Shown in pieces: positions 12,825 to 13,521 of a DNA stretch of 13,521 nt. Made by a program: the position numbers and the translations under genes. Below the pieces are notes generated by a model. That model did no database searches, had not been told where the DNA came from, and was given only the letters and a program-made list of their open reading frames with translations. Each line of letters begins with the position of its first letter. Positions within the stretch are counted from its first letter, which is position 1. The DNA comes from Actinomycetes bacterium (lineage in GTDB: Bacteria; Actinomycetota; Acidimicrobiia; Acidimicrobiales; Palsa-688), in NCBI GenBank assembly GCA_021811865.1, contig JAKAQB010000082.1, forward strand, positions 1-13,521, written 5' to 3'.

Positions 12825-13521
12825 CCGGCCGGCGATGTCGCCCCGACCGGTCCGGGACGCCAGCGCCAGCTCGTACACCCGCCGGCGGGGAACGCCGAGG
12901 TCACGGGCGACGGCGCCGACCGCCGCCCGGCGGTCCGGCTGGATCAGCAGGCTTCGAGCGAGCGCCTCGAGGATGTCATCGTCGGTGACCGCAGGGGCGA
13001 CAGCGCCGGCCACGACGAGGACCCACTCCCCCTTCGGCACGCACCGCTCGAGCCACGCACCGGCGTCACCGAGCGGCCCCCGCCAGATCTCCTCGTGCAG
13101 CTTGGTCAGCTCGCGCGCCGCCACGACGTCCCGCTCGGCACCGCACACGGCAGTGAGATCGCCAACCGTGCGCGCCACCCGGCCCGGCGCCTCGTACAGC
13201 ACCGTCGCCCGGGCGTCACCGGCGACGGCGGCGAGGCGCGCCGCCCGCTCCCGCCCCTTGCGCGGCAGGAAGCCCTCGAAGCACCAGCGGTCGCCGGCGA
13301 GGCCGGACAGCACGACGGCGGTGACGGCGGCCGTCGGCCCGGGCACGGCGGTAACCGGCACGCCGGCTCCGACGGCGGCGCGGACGATGCGCTCACCGGG
13401 GTCCGACACCCCGGGCATGCCGGCGTCGGTGACGACGGCGACCCGTTCGCCCCGACGTGCCCGGCCCACGGCCTCGGCGGCCCCCGCCGCCTCGCGATGG
13501 CGCTCCACAGCGAAGATCGGA
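12822..13521 (-). CDS. rsmI: 16S rRNA 2'-O-ribose C1402 methyltransferase RsmI, 5' end missing
   Basis: RsmI methylates the 2'-OH of C1402 in 16S rRNA near the P site. The fragment keeps about 232 residues; about 50-60 N-terminal residues lie beyond the right edge. The tetrapyrrole-methylase fold motifs are clear: VVTDAGMPGVSDPGERIV, VPGPTAAVTAVVLSGL, CFEGFLPRKGRER, VLYEAPGRV, ARELTKLHEEIWRG and KGEWVLVVAG. The C-terminal helical domain ends RRRVYELALASRTGRG. The frame stays open to 13521, and the last bases read PIFAVERHREAAG, so the in-frame GTG at 13506-13508 is internal and not the start. It ends 9 bases before metG, and the two adjoin in many actinobacteria. Confidence 0.95.
   Translation of the reverse strand, partial: PIFAVERHREAAGAAEAVGRARRGERVAVVTDAGMPGVSDPGERIVRAAVGAGVPVTAVPGPTAAVTAVVLSGLAGDRWCFEGFLPRKGRERAARLAAVAGDARATVLYEAPGRVARTVGDLTAVCGAERDVVAARELTKLHEEIWRGPLGDAGAWLERCVPKGEWVLVVAGAVAPAVTDDDILEALARSLLIQPDRRAAVGAVARDLGVPRRRVYELALASRTGRGDIAGR

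Noticed and set aside
12878..12889. 12-base palindrome CCCGCCGGCGGG near the 3' end of rsmI
   Set aside because: A GC-only palindrome of this length is expected by chance at this base composition. It has no loop and lies inside coding sequence.

Overview
The window is about 13.5 kb of very GC-rich DNA with many GTG starts, 4-base gene overlaps and TANNNT hexamers just upstream of starts. This points to an Actinomycetota chromosome. An F420-type FrhB protein, a bS22 micro-protein and a mycobacteria-like housekeeping gene order fit that. I lean towards an uncultured Acidimicrobiia-like lineage, by inference only. The sequence is ordinary chromosome: I see no insertion sequence, phage, plasmid or CRISPR element.

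Layout from left to right. (1) 1-3753, minus strand: glmU > prs > rplY > pth > mfd (mfd runs off the left edge), a housekeeping cluster for UDP-GlcNAc, PRPP, translation and repair. (2) 3811-3883, plus strand: one tRNA-Gln(UUG). (3) 3915-7347, minus strand: a three-gene operon of FAH-family enzyme > YbhN/UPF0104 membrane protein > benzoylformate-decarboxylase-like thiamine-diphosphate enzyme; this is the least conventional part. (4) 7481-8805, plus strand: an FrhB-type iron-sulfur/F420 protein, then the 32-residue ribosomal protein bS22. (5) 8829-13521, minus strand: rsmI (5' end off the right edge) > metG > tatD > rsmA > ispE.

Blocks 1 and 5 resemble the Mycobacterium tuberculosis neighbourhood metG-tatD-rpfB-ksgA-ispE ... 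pth-rplY-prs-glmU-mfd. Here rpfB is absent (tatD and rsmA overlap by 4 bases), and blocks 2-4 lie between ispE and glmU. The metG, frhB and FAH genes, and less clearly glmU, rplY and bS22, have -10-like hexamers so close to the start codon that leaderless or nearly leaderless mRNAs are likely.

I did not find a wholly new system. The oddities are: pth has no usable start codon although its catalytic N-terminus is intact; GlmU lacks the C-terminal part of its acetyltransferase domain; RsmA carries a (Gln-Pro)n tail made by an in-frame hexanucleotide repeat at the rsmA/ispE junction; the rsmI stop codon lies inside the predicted metG -10 box; and there are strong perfect inverted repeats at the metG/tatD junction and inside glmU. 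No stretch over 300 bases lacks a gene; the largest gap is 7348-7480, which holds two divergent promoters.
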